Assembly (NCBI GenBank): GCA_013286765.1
Contig: JABDFB010000001.1
Span: 1 to 64,000 of the forward strand
Direction of reading: 5' to 3'
Source: Deltaproteobacteria bacterium
GTDB lineage: Bacteria > Bdellovibrionota > UBA1018
Length of the DNA: 64,000 nucleotides
Below the pieces are notes generated by a model that did no database searches, was not told the DNA's origin, and saw only the letters and a program-made list of their open reading frames with translations. Positions 27,463 through 36,630 of this stretch are shown here, piece after piece (positions within the stretch are counted from its first letter, which is position 1; each line of letters begins with the position of its first letter). Both the position numbers and the translations under genes were made by a program.

Positions 27463-28476
27463 ATGCCGTTTGATACTTTTGAGGATCTATCAGGATTAGA
27501 AAGATCTGCACTCTTACTCAATATTCTGGGCAACCAGGTTACTGCACAAATATTTAGAAAAATGAAAGATAACGACGTCAAAAGACTGGTTACTGCTATG
27601 GGACAAGTGACAAAAGTTCCTATCCCAGTTGTGAAAGAAGTTTTAGAAAGTTTTTACATCGAAATTGCAGAAGAAGACGATATTATCTTTGGACACGCAC
27701 AGGGCCGTGATTTCGTTCTTTCTACTTTAGGAGAAGACCGTGCGAGAACGGTCTTAGGACAGCTTGCGGTCCTTGAGGGTAGTCGAACCCTTGAGGCGTT
27801 GGAGTTAGTCGATCCAAGAACCCTAGCGAACTTCTTGGTAAACGAACATCCACAAACTATTGCATTGATCTTGGCTCACCTCGATTCGACGAAAAAGTGT
27901 GAGGTTCTCAGGCGTTTACCAGAAAATATTCAAACAGAAGTTGTTCTGCGTATCGCAAGTTTGGACTTTATTTCTCCAAACTTAATTGCACAAGTCGACG
28001 AGGTTTTGAAGCAAGAACTTGCAACTCTCGGCTCTATCGATACACAGCAATTGGGGGGCGTACAGCCTATTGCTGAGATGTTGAATATAATGGATAAGAC
28101 TAGCGAGCAGAACATCATGACAAAGGTTGAAGAGAAAGACCCTGAGCTTGCTGAAGAAATCAAGAAATTGATGTTCGTGTTTGAGGATATTATTTTCATT
28201 GACGATCGAGGTATGCAAACTTTGTTGAAAGAAATTCCAAATGATAAATTGGTAATTGCTCTGAAGACGGCGCCAGATGAAATTAAGAATAAGATATTTA
28301 AGAATATATCGAAACGTGCCGGAGAGCTCTTGAAAGAAGATTTGGAGGCTCTTGGACCAGTTAGGCTTTCTGACGTGGAGAGTGCTCAACAGGAAATTGT
28401 TAACGTTGCAAAGAAGCTCGAATCGGAAGGCAAGATTCTCGTCAGTCGCGGCGGCGAATCAGATACTCTGGTGTAA
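27463..28476 (+). CDS. fliG: Flagellar motor switch protein FliG
   Basis: 337 aa. It contains LSGLERSALLLNILG, the middle domain EHPQTIALILAHL and the C-terminal torque-generating domain with charged residues (LMFVFEDIIFIDDRGMQTLLKEI, KRAGELLKEDLEALGPVRLSDVESAQQEIVNVAK). It couples the stator to the rotor and binds FliF and FliM. It is 17 bp after fliF. Confidence 0.97.
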   Translation: MPFDTFEDLSGLERSALLLNILGNQVTAQIFRKMKDNDVKRLVTAMGQVTKVPIPVVKEVLESFYIEIAEEDDIIFGHAQGRDFVLSTLGEDRARTVLGQLAVLEGSRTLEALELVDPRTLANFLVNEHPQTIALILAHLDSTKKCEVLRRLPENIQTEVVLRIASLDFISPNLIAQVDEVLKQELATLGSIDTQQLGGVQPIAEMLNIMDKTSEQNIMTKVEEKDPELAEEIKKLMFVFEDIIFIDDRGMQTLLKEIPNDKLVIALKTAPDEIKNKIFKNISKRAGELLKEDLEALGPVRLSDVESAQQEIVNVAKKLESEGKILVSRGGESDTLV

Positions 28477-28491
28477 TCTTGAGGTCCATGA

Positions 28492-29373
28492 ATGGCATTT
28501 AAACCAATCGATTTTCAAATAAAGATTGAATCTGACCTTAGGCCGAAAGAAAAAATATTGAAACTTGATAACGGTGTCAAACCGGTCATAAAGAGTTTTG
28601 AGGTTTCTGAGGTAAAAGGCGATAGATTTGGCAGCTATGAGGAAGTCAAGAGTAGGTTTGGTTCACTAGCAGTTACGGATCGAGCCGACAAAGGAGAAAG
28701 CGGAACCGAGTCTCAACAGGCAGGACAAAGCACGAAAGATAGTTCTTTCAGCATAAATCCATTGTTACGCGACGCCCTGAAGGTCGATAGAGAAGAAAAG
28801 CGAGTCATTGAAGAACAGGTGCAGCATCAGCTAACAGAATTAGCCGCGAAAACGCGGGCAGAGGCAGAAGCAAAAGGATATGAGGAAGGCAGAAAACGAG
28901 GGTATGATGCTGCCTATGGCGTTGTACAGTCTGAAGTGGCAACAAGGGTTGCAGATTTCGTCTCTCTCTTTAGTCAATTAGACAATGCAAAGAATGAAAT
29001 TTATGAAGCCAATGAAAAATTTCTAATTGAAATGATTTATCGCATTGCGAAGATGGTTATTCTGAGGGAGCTATCTACGGACAAAGAATACCTTTTGCGC
29101 TTAACAAAAGAACTGATTTCATCGCTAGGAGTAAAGGAGAATATTAAGATTTCTCTAAATCCAAAAGACGAACAATTTATTCAATCCATCACTACAGGTC
29201 TGGATAACGCTTTAGGGAAACTACAAAATCTTCATATAGAGGTATCCAGTCAAGTCCCTCCGGGTGGCTGTTTAGTAGAAACAGAATGGCATGCTATCGA
29301 TGTGAGTGTAGACGCTCAACTTGAGAGAATTCACCAATCCTTAGTAGGGAGTAAAGTCGAAGGTGCCACTTGA
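28492..29373 (+). CDS. fliH: Flagellar export regulator FliH
   Basis: 293 aa. A variable N-terminal part is followed by a central coiled coil (EEQVQHQLTELAAKTRAEAEAKGYEEG) and the C-terminal FliH/HrpE-type domain (NEKFLIEMIYRIAKMVILREL, KISLNPKDEQFI, VPPGGCLVETEWHAIDVSVDAQLERI). It forms the peripheral stalk of the export ATPase and inhibits FliI. Its stop overlaps the fliI start. Confidence 0.93.
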   Translation: MAFKPIDFQIKIESDLRPKEKILKLDNGVKPVIKSFEVSEVKGDRFGSYEEVKSRFGSLAVTDRADKGESGTESQQAGQSTKDSSFSINPLLRDALKVDREEKRVIEEQVQHQLTELAAKTRAEAEAKGYEEGRKRGYDAAYGVVQSEVATRVADFVSLFSQLDNAKNEIYEANEKFLIEMIYRIAKMVILRELSTDKEYLLRLTKELISSLGVKENIKISLNPKDEQFIQSITTGLDNALGKLQNLHIEVSSQVPPGGCLVETEWHAIDVSVDAQLERIHQSLVGSKVEGAT

Positions 29374-30767
29374 GTTGGGAAATTGACCGGCGATCTTACG
29401 AAAATAAGCTGTATCAAACTCTGCCTTATACTCAGGCAGGAAAAATCACTAAATCAATTGGACTTATTTATGAGGCTCATCTTCCGGGAGCCGCTATTGG
29501 AAGTTTATGTAGAATTATTAGTTCTGGAGATATCCATACGCAATCTGGAATTCAGGGCGAAGTAGTTGGATTTAGAGATCGACGTATTCTTTTAATGCCA
29601 TTTGAAGAGGTTCCTGGAATTAGCAACGGTAGTCTAGTGATCCTGGAAAAAAAGCATTCGACTGTGTCAGTTGGAAATAGCCTCTTAGGAAGGGTAATTG
29701 ACGGCCGTGGATACCCGATCGATGGTTTAGGGGCGTTCGATCTAAAGAATAATTTTGAGGAAAGAGGCCTTTATCACAAGCCTTCGGATCCTCTTCTTCG
29801 TGAGGTAATTAAACAGCCTTTGGAGCTGGGCATTCGAGCCATTGACGGGTTATTGACTTGTGGAAAAGGACAACGCGTCGGAATTTTTGCAGGTTCGGGC
29901 GTCGGCAAGTCTATTTTGCTCGGAATGATGGCGCGACACACTACGGCGGATGTGAACGTCATCGCACTGGTAGGGGAGCGCGGTAGAGAAGTGCGTGAGT
30001 TTATTGAAAAGGATCTGGGACCAGAAGGACTGAAAAAGTCCGTCGTAGTGGTTTCGACCTCTGACAAATCGCCGCTACTAAGAATGCGAGGTGCTTTTCT
30101 CGCTACTTCGATTGCGGAATATTTTAGGGATCAGGGCAAAGACGTTCTCCTGCTGATGGATTCCGTGACAAGATTTTGTATGGCTCAACGCGAAGTTGGG
30201 CTTTCGATGGGTGAACCTCCCGCTGCCAAAGGTTATACACCAAGTGTGTTTTCGACCCTTCCGAAGCTTCTGGAAAGGGCTGGAACTGGTTCGAAGCGAG
30301 GCAGTATCACGGGACTTTATTCAGTTCTTGTTGAGGGGGATGACTTAGATGATCCTGTTGCTGACGCGATGCGGGCGATATTAGACGGTCACATCGTCCT
30401 CAGTAGGAGAATTGCCCAGCGGAATCAATTTCCAGCCATTGATGTATTGCAGAGCGCAAGTCGTTTGATGCGGTCAGTAGTTAGTCCGGAGCATCTTCAA
30501 TGGGCCAATCAAGCTAAAGACTGGTTGGCAACGTATCGCCAAGCTGAGGACCTGATAAATATAGGCGCTTATATTCGGGGTAGTAATCCTAGAATAGATC
30601 AAGCAGTTGCCGTCAACGATCGAATTCAATCGTTTCTAAGACAGGATATCGAAGATCATAGCATTTTTGACCAGACTCTCGGGCAATTACAGTCAATTTA
30701 TCGACTGGGAGAAGCGTCCGCTGTGGGTAGATCTCCGCAGGCACAAAACGTCATGAATCGTGGATAG
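29370..30767 (+). CDS. fliI: Flagellum-specific export ATPase FliI
   Basis: 465 aa, TTG start overlapping the fliH stop. It is an F1-beta-like ATPase. Walker A is AGSGVGKS at 174-181, Walker B is DVLLLMDSVTRF, and the family signature SMGEPPAAKGYTPSVFSTLPKLLERAG is present. It drives export of rod, hook and filament proteins. Confidence 0.97.
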   Translation: MSWEIDRRSYENKLYQTLPYTQAGKITKSIGLIYEAHLPGAAIGSLCRIISSGDIHTQSGIQGEVVGFRDRRILLMPFEEVPGISNGSLVILEKKHSTVSVGNSLLGRVIDGRGYPIDGLGAFDLKNNFEERGLYHKPSDPLLREVIKQPLELGIRAIDGLLTCGKGQRVGIFAGSGVGKSILLGMMARHTTADVNVIALVGERGREVREFIEKDLGPEGLKKSVVVVSTSDKSPLLRMRGAFLATSIAEYFRDQGKDVLLLMDSVTRFCMAQREVGLSMGEPPAAKGYTPSVFSTLPKLLERAGTGSKRGSITGLYSVLVEGDDLDDPVADAMRAILDGHIVLSRRIAQRNQFPAIDVLQSASRLMRSVVSPEHLQWANQAKDWLATYRQAEDLINIGAYIRGSNPRIDQAVAVNDRIQSFLRQDIEDHSIFDQTLGQLQSIYRLGEASAVGRSPQAQNVMNRG

Positions 30768-30860
30768 CCGCCATTACAGGTGCGGAAATACCTTCCCAGT
30801 GTAGGGAAAAAAATTCAGTCTAGTAAATAAATATAATAAATAGGAAACTAGTAGTTAAGG

Positions 30861-31313
30861 ATGAAAAAGTTTCGTTTCAAATTCTCAGTACTGTTGGAGT
30901 TCAGAAGACGATTGGAGAGTCAAGCTCTAGTAGTCTTTTCGGAAAAACAGAAGATTTATCAAGGTGAATTACAAAATAAAATTAATTTGCAAAACGAATT
31001 ACAGATGACTTTGGAAAAAAGAGAAAAACTAGGAATACAGCCAATTTCAGCGATAGAATTCCGTTGGCATAATGAATATATTCAAGGTTTAAAACAAAAA
31101 TTAATTCAATCAGACCAAGTAATACTAAGAACACATCGAGAATTAGATAAAGCACTTCGCCGCTATTTGGATACACGCAAGAGAACAAAAACAATTGAAC
31201 TGCTCGAAGAAAAAGAACGCGGCGAATTTCATAAAGAGATAAGCAAAAAAAATCAAAAGGAATTGGATGAATTGATTATCACTAAATATCAAAACAGAGA
31301 GGAAGCTCTATGA
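30861..31313 (+). CDS. fliJ: Flagellar export chaperone FliJ
   Basis: 150 aa, almost entirely charged alpha-helical coiled coil (FRFKFSVLLEFRRRLESQALVVFSEKQ at the start). Position directly after fliI and the size fit FliJ, the central stalk of the export ATPase. Sequence conservation in this family is low, so the call leans on position. It is separated from fliI by 93 bp, the first real gap in the run, and its stop overlaps the next start by 4 bp. Confidence 0.85.
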   Translation: MKKFRFKFSVLLEFRRRLESQALVVFSEKQKIYQGELQNKINLQNELQMTLEKREKLGIQPISAIEFRWHNEYIQGLKQKLIQSDQVILRTHRELDKALRRYLDTRKRTKTIELLEEKERGEFHKEISKKNQKELDELIITKYQNREEAL

Positions 31314-32083
31314 AGAAAGCATCCGGCCTGTTTTGTGTATTGATTTTGTCGCTAATTCACGTCTCGGTGCATGCGGAGGAGTTGAAAAATTCGAGTAGTC
31401 CGCCAAATTTAAGTTTAGAGGCAAGTGAAGACATTAAAAAAACTAAAGAAGATCTCCAAGCAAAACAAAAAAAATTAGATGAAAGAGAACTGGAAATAAA
31501 AGCCAGGGAAAAAGCAGTCAATGATGAGTTAAAGAAATTGGAAGCTCTTAGGGACGATTTGACCAAAACCTATGAACAAAAGCAAAACGCGAAGAATGAA
31601 AAAGTTGCCAAATTGATTCAAACGTATTTAACAATGAGCCCCAAATCAGTGGCAAAGGTGATCGGAACCCTAGATAATGACCTGGCCGTAGCGGTTATGT
31701 CTCAAATGGAGACGCAGAGTCTGGGTAAGATCATGAATTTGATGGATCCGAAAAGATCTTCCGAACTTTCTGAATTGATGGCCGGTGTGAAGAAGAAGGA
31801 CCTGAACGAAAGAGCACCCGCCACTGCACAAAACCCGGCGTTAAAATCTCCGAACAGAGAGCTTGCAGAGGAAGCGACGTCTGAAGCCCCCTTAGAGAAG
31901 ATGCCGGAAGAAAAGGCAGAGGTCACGCCTCAAAATTTAGGTAAAAATCTAGCCAAAAATAGCACTCAGTATCCATCCGAAATGAAGAAAGGAGGTGAAG
32001 CAAATGATCAACAAAGTAATAAGCAGTCCGACACAAGACAACCCGAGATCGATCGAGAAACCCCAGCAACAAAGACAAACTGA
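31310..32083 (+). CDS. MotE/FlbB-like periplasmic motility protein
   Basis: 257 aa. A signal peptide or anchor (GLFCVLILSLIHVSVHAEE) is followed by a long coiled coil (about 40-95) and an MgtE-N/FliG-like helical domain (VAKLIQTYLTMSPKSVAKVIGTLDNDLAVAVMSQMETQSLGKIMNLMDPKRSSELSELMAG). This is the architecture of MotE, which in other bacteria links stators to the P-ring or membrane. The C-terminal 90 residues are low complexity. The fliK ribosome site and start lie inside its 3' end. Confidence 0.8.
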   Translation: MKKASGLFCVLILSLIHVSVHAEELKNSSSPPNLSLEASEDIKKTKEDLQAKQKKLDERELEIKAREKAVNDELKKLEALRDDLTKTYEQKQNAKNEKVAKLIQTYLTMSPKSVAKVIGTLDNDLAVAVMSQMETQSLGKIMNLMDPKRSSELSELMAGVKKKDLNERAPATAQNPALKSPNRELAEEATSEAPLEKMPEEKAEVTPQNLGKNLAKNSTQYPSEMKKGGEANDQQSNKQSDTRQPEIDRETPATKTN

Positions 32084-33575
32084 AGAGAGCGGTCGAGGAT
32101 TCCAAACAGCTCTAAACAAATCTCAAGACAAGTCTTCGGAGCATCCAGTTGAATCTCAAGGCGAGTCACAGAGCATAGATAAAAACGGAATTATGAACAA
32201 TTCTGGAAAACGGGGCAAAGATAAAAAATTAGATTCCGATAAAGCTGCGATTGACCCGGCCATTCTCTTTGCTAATAATCCCGCGAATAATCATTTAGCT
32301 TCGCTTTCACTGCCTCTAGCAGGTAATAAAGAAATAAATAATTCAGCAGGTGCGACAGACTTAACAGTGGGACTACCGAAGTTGGATCCGTCAGCTAAAG
32401 GGCAGAACGTTCTCGAATTAGCACAGGACAAGAATACAAAGGACGCTGGACAGGTACAGGGAATAGTGAATCCAGAGGGTGGACTTAAGGCTCTCAGAAA
32501 GAACTCTAACGGCCAAAGTCCAGACATGAGTGCGCCTCAATTAAATAGGCTCTCACTTGTGAATTCGGAACACCCTTCGGCCTTGTCATCGGAGTCAGCT
32601 TCAAACATCAATTCCAATTTAAATCCAAATCAAGGTTTAACAGGGGATTTTGCAAATTTAGATAATCAGCAGATAATGAGTCAAATTGCACAGGATCACC
32701 ATTTTGGCGGAGTTCAGTCCACGAAACCCCAGATAAAAAAAGGAACCGGAATATCCTATTCAGGTGACGACTTTGTCCGAACGTTAGATTCAATCAAGAA
32801 TGGTCCCAACCGTCTTGATGTTAAACCGATCGATCCCAATCAGAATTTAGGAACTCAGCTCGGTTCTTCTTTGGAGTTGAAGACAGTCAACGAGCAAGAT
32901 GGAAAGCAAAAGTCTAAGCTTTTAGGAATGGAACATAGATTAGGGACAATGGCTGTTGCGAATAATTTTTCAGGAACAAATAATAGTAAATCAACGATCC
33001 AATTGATCGCTGAACCTACACAGGGTGCTGGTGGTCGAGACCGGCTACCGTCGGTAAACTTAAAACAGATGAGTGAAGAAATTAATGGCATTGTACAGAA
33101 CCATGCTGGTTCTGGTGAGATGCGACTGCGGCTTAGTCCAGCACACTTAGGAGAACTTTCGATCCGAGTCATTACTCAAGGAAATCACGTAGCATTAAAG
33201 ATCCAGGCCTCAAATGAAAAAGCTCGAGAAATATTCCAAGAAAGCATATCTCATTTGAAAGAAAGCCTGTCTGGCCATGCGCTTGTATTAGGTCAAGTCG
33301 ATTTATCGTTAACGAATAATCCCACCCATCCAAGTGGAAGTGCTTCTGATTTCAATCAGTCATTTTCAAATTCAAATTTTGATGGATTAAATAGAGACGC
33401 ATTAATGCAGGACTTCCAAAGACAGCAAGGTCGTAACGGACAAATGAATGATCAGATTTATGATGTTGAACGTCAACCGAATAGAAATCAAATCAGGGGC
33501 GCCACCTCTCAACCGGTGCCGCCTCTTAGAAATTATTCCTATAGTCAAGATGGTCATCTTGACATTAGGGCGTGA
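32004..33575 (+). CDS. fliK: Flagellar hook-length control protein FliK
   Basis: About 523 aa from ATG 32004, which has an ideal AAAGGAGGTGA site ending 6-7 bases upstream; this site is inside the preceding gene. A long, low-complexity Asn/Gln/Ser-rich ruler region takes up roughly residues 1-360. The C-terminal hook-control domain is clear (GSGEMRLRLSPAHLGELSIRVITQGNHVALKIQA, LSGHALVLGQVDLSL). It measures hook length and switches export specificity through FlhB. Confidence 0.9.
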   Translation: MINKVISSPTQDNPRSIEKPQQQRQTEESGRGFQTALNKSQDKSSEHPVESQGESQSIDKNGIMNNSGKRGKDKKLDSDKAAIDPAILFANNPANNHLASLSLPLAGNKEINNSAGATDLTVGLPKLDPSAKGQNVLELAQDKNTKDAGQVQGIVNPEGGLKALRKNSNGQSPDMSAPQLNRLSLVNSEHPSALSSESASNINSNLNPNQGLTGDFANLDNQQIMSQIAQDHHFGGVQSTKPQIKKGTGISYSGDDFVRTLDSIKNGPNRLDVKPIDPNQNLGTQLGSSLELKTVNEQDGKQKSKLLGMEHRLGTMAVANNFSGTNNSKSTIQLIAEPTQGAGGRDRLPSVNLKQMSEEINGIVQNHAGSGEMRLRLSPAHLGELSIRVITQGNHVALKIQASNEKAREIFQESISHLKESLSGHALVLGQVDLSLTNNPTHPSGSASDFNQSFSNSNFDGLNRDALMQDFQRQQGRNGQMNDQIYDVERQPNRNQIRGATSQPVPPLRNYSYSQDGHLDIRA

Positions 33576-33592
33576 GGAAATGGAGAAATACC

Positions 33593-34648
33593 GTGGTTGA
33601 AATGGTAAAAGGTAACCCCGCGAACCACGAAGCTGCACCTGTTGAAAACCATACGAACAATGCTGCTTCAGGACAACAAAAAGATGCTAAAGAGGCTGCC
33701 ACTGCCCCGAAGTTTGGCGATCTTCTTCAACAAATTCAATCTAAGTACGGTGCAAGGCCTGAAAAGCCGAAAGAAATTAAAAAGAATTTGGATAAAGATG
33801 ACTTCCTGAAGATCATGATTAGCCAGATGAAGAATCAGGATCCGACAAATCCCTTTAAACCAGAACAGATGGCGTCAGAATTAGCTCAATTTACCTCTGT
33901 TGAACAACTGCACAATGTTAACCAAAATCTAAATAAGCTATCCACACAAAACAAACCACTCGAGCAATTTGCAATGACTAATATCATCGGCAAATGGGTC
34001 ACAGTAGACCGTGAAAGATTCGCTCATATTCAGGGTCAGAGCGATCCATTGAGTTTTGCTCTTTCAAAAGATGCTGAACAGGTAAAAATCTCAATTATTA
34101 GCGAAAAAGGGGAAGTTGCTCTAGAAAAAGAACTGGGTGCACAGAAGAAGGGTGAAATTAGGTTCGATTGGGACGGAAAAAATGGAAGCAATTTACCTTC
34201 TAACAATGGAAACTACATGTTGCGTATTGAAGCCAAAGATGACAAAGGACGTGCGCTTGATACTAATTCGAAATTGAGATCTCGTGTAATCGGCGTCAGT
34301 TTTGAAGGCAGTGAACCAGTATTTCTAGTAGGTGATGCACAAAAGCAAGAAAAAATATCAGTCAATAACATCATCAGAGTAGAAACAGATCCAGCCGAAG
34401 AGAAAAATCATTCAGAAAAGAATCAGACAGCCGCTTTGGGTCAGCCGGTTATGCCCCCAAGAGATCCAGCTGCAAAAAATCTAGTTGAACCAGCGATGCA
34501 ACAAGGCGCACTGATTCAACCCGGCGCGATTATTCAGACTGGCGTTTCACCAGTCTCGAATAATCAGCCAAATTTAGCGAATTTAGCAAATTCCATTTCT
34601 CCGGCAGTTATTGCCGAGAAAATAGCAAAAGGAGGTGAGATCAGGTGA
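33593..34648 (+). CDS. flgD: Flagellar hook capping protein FlgD
   Basis: About 351 aa from GTG 33593 (GGAG 7 bases upstream); GTG 33572, overlapping the fliK stop, is the alternative. Family motif DKDDFLKIMISQMKNQDPTNPFKPEQMASELAQFTSVEQL is at about 55-95. Then come FLGD-type beta domains (IRFDWDGKNGSNLPSNNGNYMLRIEA). The C-terminal tail, rich in Pro/Gln/Ala, is longer than usual. It acts as the scaffold for hook polymerisation. Confidence 0.94.
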   Translation: MVEMVKGNPANHEAAPVENHTNNAASGQQKDAKEAATAPKFGDLLQQIQSKYGARPEKPKEIKKNLDKDDFLKIMISQMKNQDPTNPFKPEQMASELAQFTSVEQLHNVNQNLNKLSTQNKPLEQFAMTNIIGKWVTVDRERFAHIQGQSDPLSFALSKDAEQVKISIISEKGEVALEKELGAQKKGEIRFDWDGKNGSNLPSNNGNYMLRIEAKDDKGRALDTNSKLRSRVIGVSFEGSEPVFLVGDAQKQEKISVNNIIRVETDPAEEKNHSEKNQTAALGQPVMPPRDPAAKNLVEPAMQQGALIQPGAIIQTGVSPVSNNQPNLANLANSISPAVIAEKIAKGGEIR

Positions 34649-35067
34649 GTAATAGTCCCTTTTTGTACCCGAATGTCACGTCTATTCCTCAAACTCAATC
34701 GGATTATCGTGTCAAAAAGGAAGTTGATGCTCCGGATAAAGGCGAGTTTGATCGCGTGTTTGATGAAGCGCTTTCAAGTTCTGGATCCAAGATTGATCTG
34801 AATCAAGTGAAGCAACCGCTGAAGTTCTCAGCGCACGCTGCTCAGAGATTGAAAGATCGGAAAATTGCTTTAGATCCGGCAACGATGGCAAAGGTAAACG
34901 ATGCGGTAGATAGGGCTCAAGCAAAAGGTGTTGAAGATACCTTAGTGTTGACGCCGAATGCTGCTCTCATCGTTAGTGTAAAAAATAGAACAGTTGTTAC
35001 TGCCCTAGATAGGAATGCTCTTGAAGGCAATGTTTTTACAAACATTGATGGCGCAGTAATAATTTAG
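34645..35067 (+). CDS. Flagellar operon protein of the TIGR02530 type
   Basis: 140 aa, GTG start behind AAAAGGAGGTGAG, overlapping the flgD stop. Core pattern: LKFSAHAAQRLKDRKIALDPATMAKVNDAVDRAQAKGVEDTLVL then AALIVSVKNRTVVTALDR. This small protein is found between flgD and flgE in Gram-positive and delta-type flagellar operons. Its function is not known; the family call is from memory of the pattern and the position. Confidence 0.82.
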   Translation: MSNSPFLYPNVTSIPQTQSDYRVKKEVDAPDKGEFDRVFDEALSSSGSKIDLNQVKQPLKFSAHAAQRLKDRKIALDPATMAKVNDAVDRAQAKGVEDTLVLTPNAALIVSVKNRTVVTALDRNALEGNVFTNIDGAVII

Positions 35068-35154
35068 TTTGTTTGTTGATAGCTTTAGGCTGGACCCGTG
35101 TAGGGAAGCCTAGTCTGCTCTGAATGACAGAGGAGCAGAATTAATAATGAAAAA

Positions 35155-35170
35155 GACGCAAGGAGGCGTC
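35155..35170 (+). promoter_or_regulatory. Hairpin presenting the flgE ribosome site in its loop
   Basis: GACGC (35155-35159) pairs with GCGTC (35166-35170), leaving AAGGAG in the loop, 10 bases before the flgE ATG. A second imperfect hairpin lies at about 35115-35137. Together they could tune flgE translation in the 108-bp leader. Confidence 0.4.
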
Positions 35171-35175
35171 TCTAT

Positions 35176-36459
35176 ATGGGTATATTATCCTCGCTTTATA
35201 CCGGTATATCCGGTCTTAGCGGACAAGGTGAAGCGTTAGGCATCTACGGCGATAACATCGCCAATGCGAGCACTATTGGTTTTAAAACCAGCCGACCTGA
35301 ATTCCAGGACGTGATCGCGAAGTCTTTGAGAGGTTTGTTAGGCGGTAACCAAATTGGGCGTGGAACGCGATTGGCCGCAGTTAATCCAATCTTTTCTCAA
35401 GGATCTATTTTGCAGACAGAATCGTCTACCGACCTTGCAATTACAGGAGATGGTTTTTTCGTCTTAAATGGTGCTGATGGAAGAAGCTACACAAGAAACG
35501 GTTCTTTTCACTTCGATAAAGAAGGTAAATTGATTAACGCCGATGGTTTTCGAGTTCTTGGATTCCAAGCGGACGATCAAGGAAAAGTAACTTCGAAATT
35601 AGGGGAAATCTCCATCGATCGTACTGTGATCGATGCAAAAAAATCCAGTGAAGTGAAATTATTTATGAACCTCGATCTGAGATCAGATAAAAACACCATA
35701 TTTGATCCGACGAGACCTGAGCAGACTTCCCATTTCGGTACAGGTGTTACGGTCTATGATACTGCCGGTACTGCTCATATTTGTACGGTGTTTTTCAATA
35801 GGACTGAAGATGGTATTTGGACGTGGAGAGCGATGGTTAAAGGTGAGGAAACCACCAACGGAGTCAAAGATCAATTGGTAGAATGCGCTACTGGTAAACT
35901 GATGTTTGATACTGACGGTAGATTAAGAGAACAGCAAATTGACAAGTCCTCATTCAATTTCAACAAAGGAGCTCTTCCGGATCAATATATTACATTTAAC
36001 TTCGGTGATGACAAAACGCATGGTGGTACTGGTTTGCAGGTAACGCAATTCGGTACTACTTCTGAAACGTATAAAACTCTACAGGACGGGTATACCGCAG
36101 GTAGCTTGGCCGGTGCCACATTCAACGATGACGGTACATTGACAGCCATTTATACAAATGGTGAAAACGTCAATATTGCTCAAATCGTTCTTGCAAAATT
36201 TGAAAACCCTGAAGGCCTATTTAAGATGGGACAAAACCGCTTCCGTGAGAGCCGCTTGTCCGGCCAAGGAACCATGGGAGCGCCCCAAGCTGGAGGTAGA
36301 GGAAGAATTTCGTCAAAAACGATTGAAGCTTCTACTACAGATATTGCGTCGGAGTTTATCAATCTAATGACAGCACAAAGAAACTTCCAAGCGAATACTA
36401 AGATCATTAGTACTTCCGATGAAATGCTGCAAGAAGTTCTGAATCTAAAGAGAGTGTAA
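35176..36459 (+). CDS. flgE: Flagellar hook protein FlgE
   Basis: 427 aa. The N-terminal rod/hook motif is LSSLYTGISGLSGQGEALGIYGDNIANASTIGFK. The central FlgE-type segment TDLAITGDGFFVLNGADGRSYTRNGSFHFDKEGKL and the C-terminal helix ASEFINLMTAQRNFQANTKIISTSDEMLQEVLNLKR are present. The length and the insert between the two ends place it as hook rather than FlgF/FlgG. It follows a 108-bp leader with two hairpins. Confidence 0.94.
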   Translation: MGILSSLYTGISGLSGQGEALGIYGDNIANASTIGFKTSRPEFQDVIAKSLRGLLGGNQIGRGTRLAAVNPIFSQGSILQTESSTDLAITGDGFFVLNGADGRSYTRNGSFHFDKEGKLINADGFRVLGFQADDQGKVTSKLGEISIDRTVIDAKKSSEVKLFMNLDLRSDKNTIFDPTRPEQTSHFGTGVTVYDTAGTAHICTVFFNRTEDGIWTWRAMVKGEETTNGVKDQLVECATGKLMFDTDGRLREQQIDKSSFNFNKGALPDQYITFNFGDDKTHGGTGLQVTQFGTTSETYKTLQDGYTAGSLAGATFNDDGTLTAIYTNGENVNIAQIVLAKFENPEGLFKMGQNRFRESRLSGQGTMGAPQAGGRGRISSKTIEASTTDIASEFINLMTAQRNFQANTKIISTSDEMLQEVLNLKRV

Positions 36460-36517
36460 TGCAGCTCTAGCAGCCTCCATAGGGGTATTGTGGAGGTAGG
36501 CAAAATATTCACAACTA

Positions 36518-36553
36518 GATAGGACGTTGTCATCGCATTGACAACGTCCTATC
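36518..36553 (+). terminator. Strong hairpin between flgE and fliL
   Basis: Perfect 15-bp arms (GATAGGACGTTGTCA and complement) with a 6-base loop TCGCAT, followed by a mixed T-rich stretch (TTAACTTTGTTT). This is a likely terminator or attenuator splitting the operon into flgB-flgE and fliL-fliA parts. The U-tract is imperfect, so read-through is likely. Confidence 0.65.
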
Positions 36554-36630
36554 TTAACTTTGTTTAAAAAAACTCTTGTCTAAACTCTTCCGTCCCATCA
36601 AAATAGAATATATTAGGTGGAGGAATAGAA

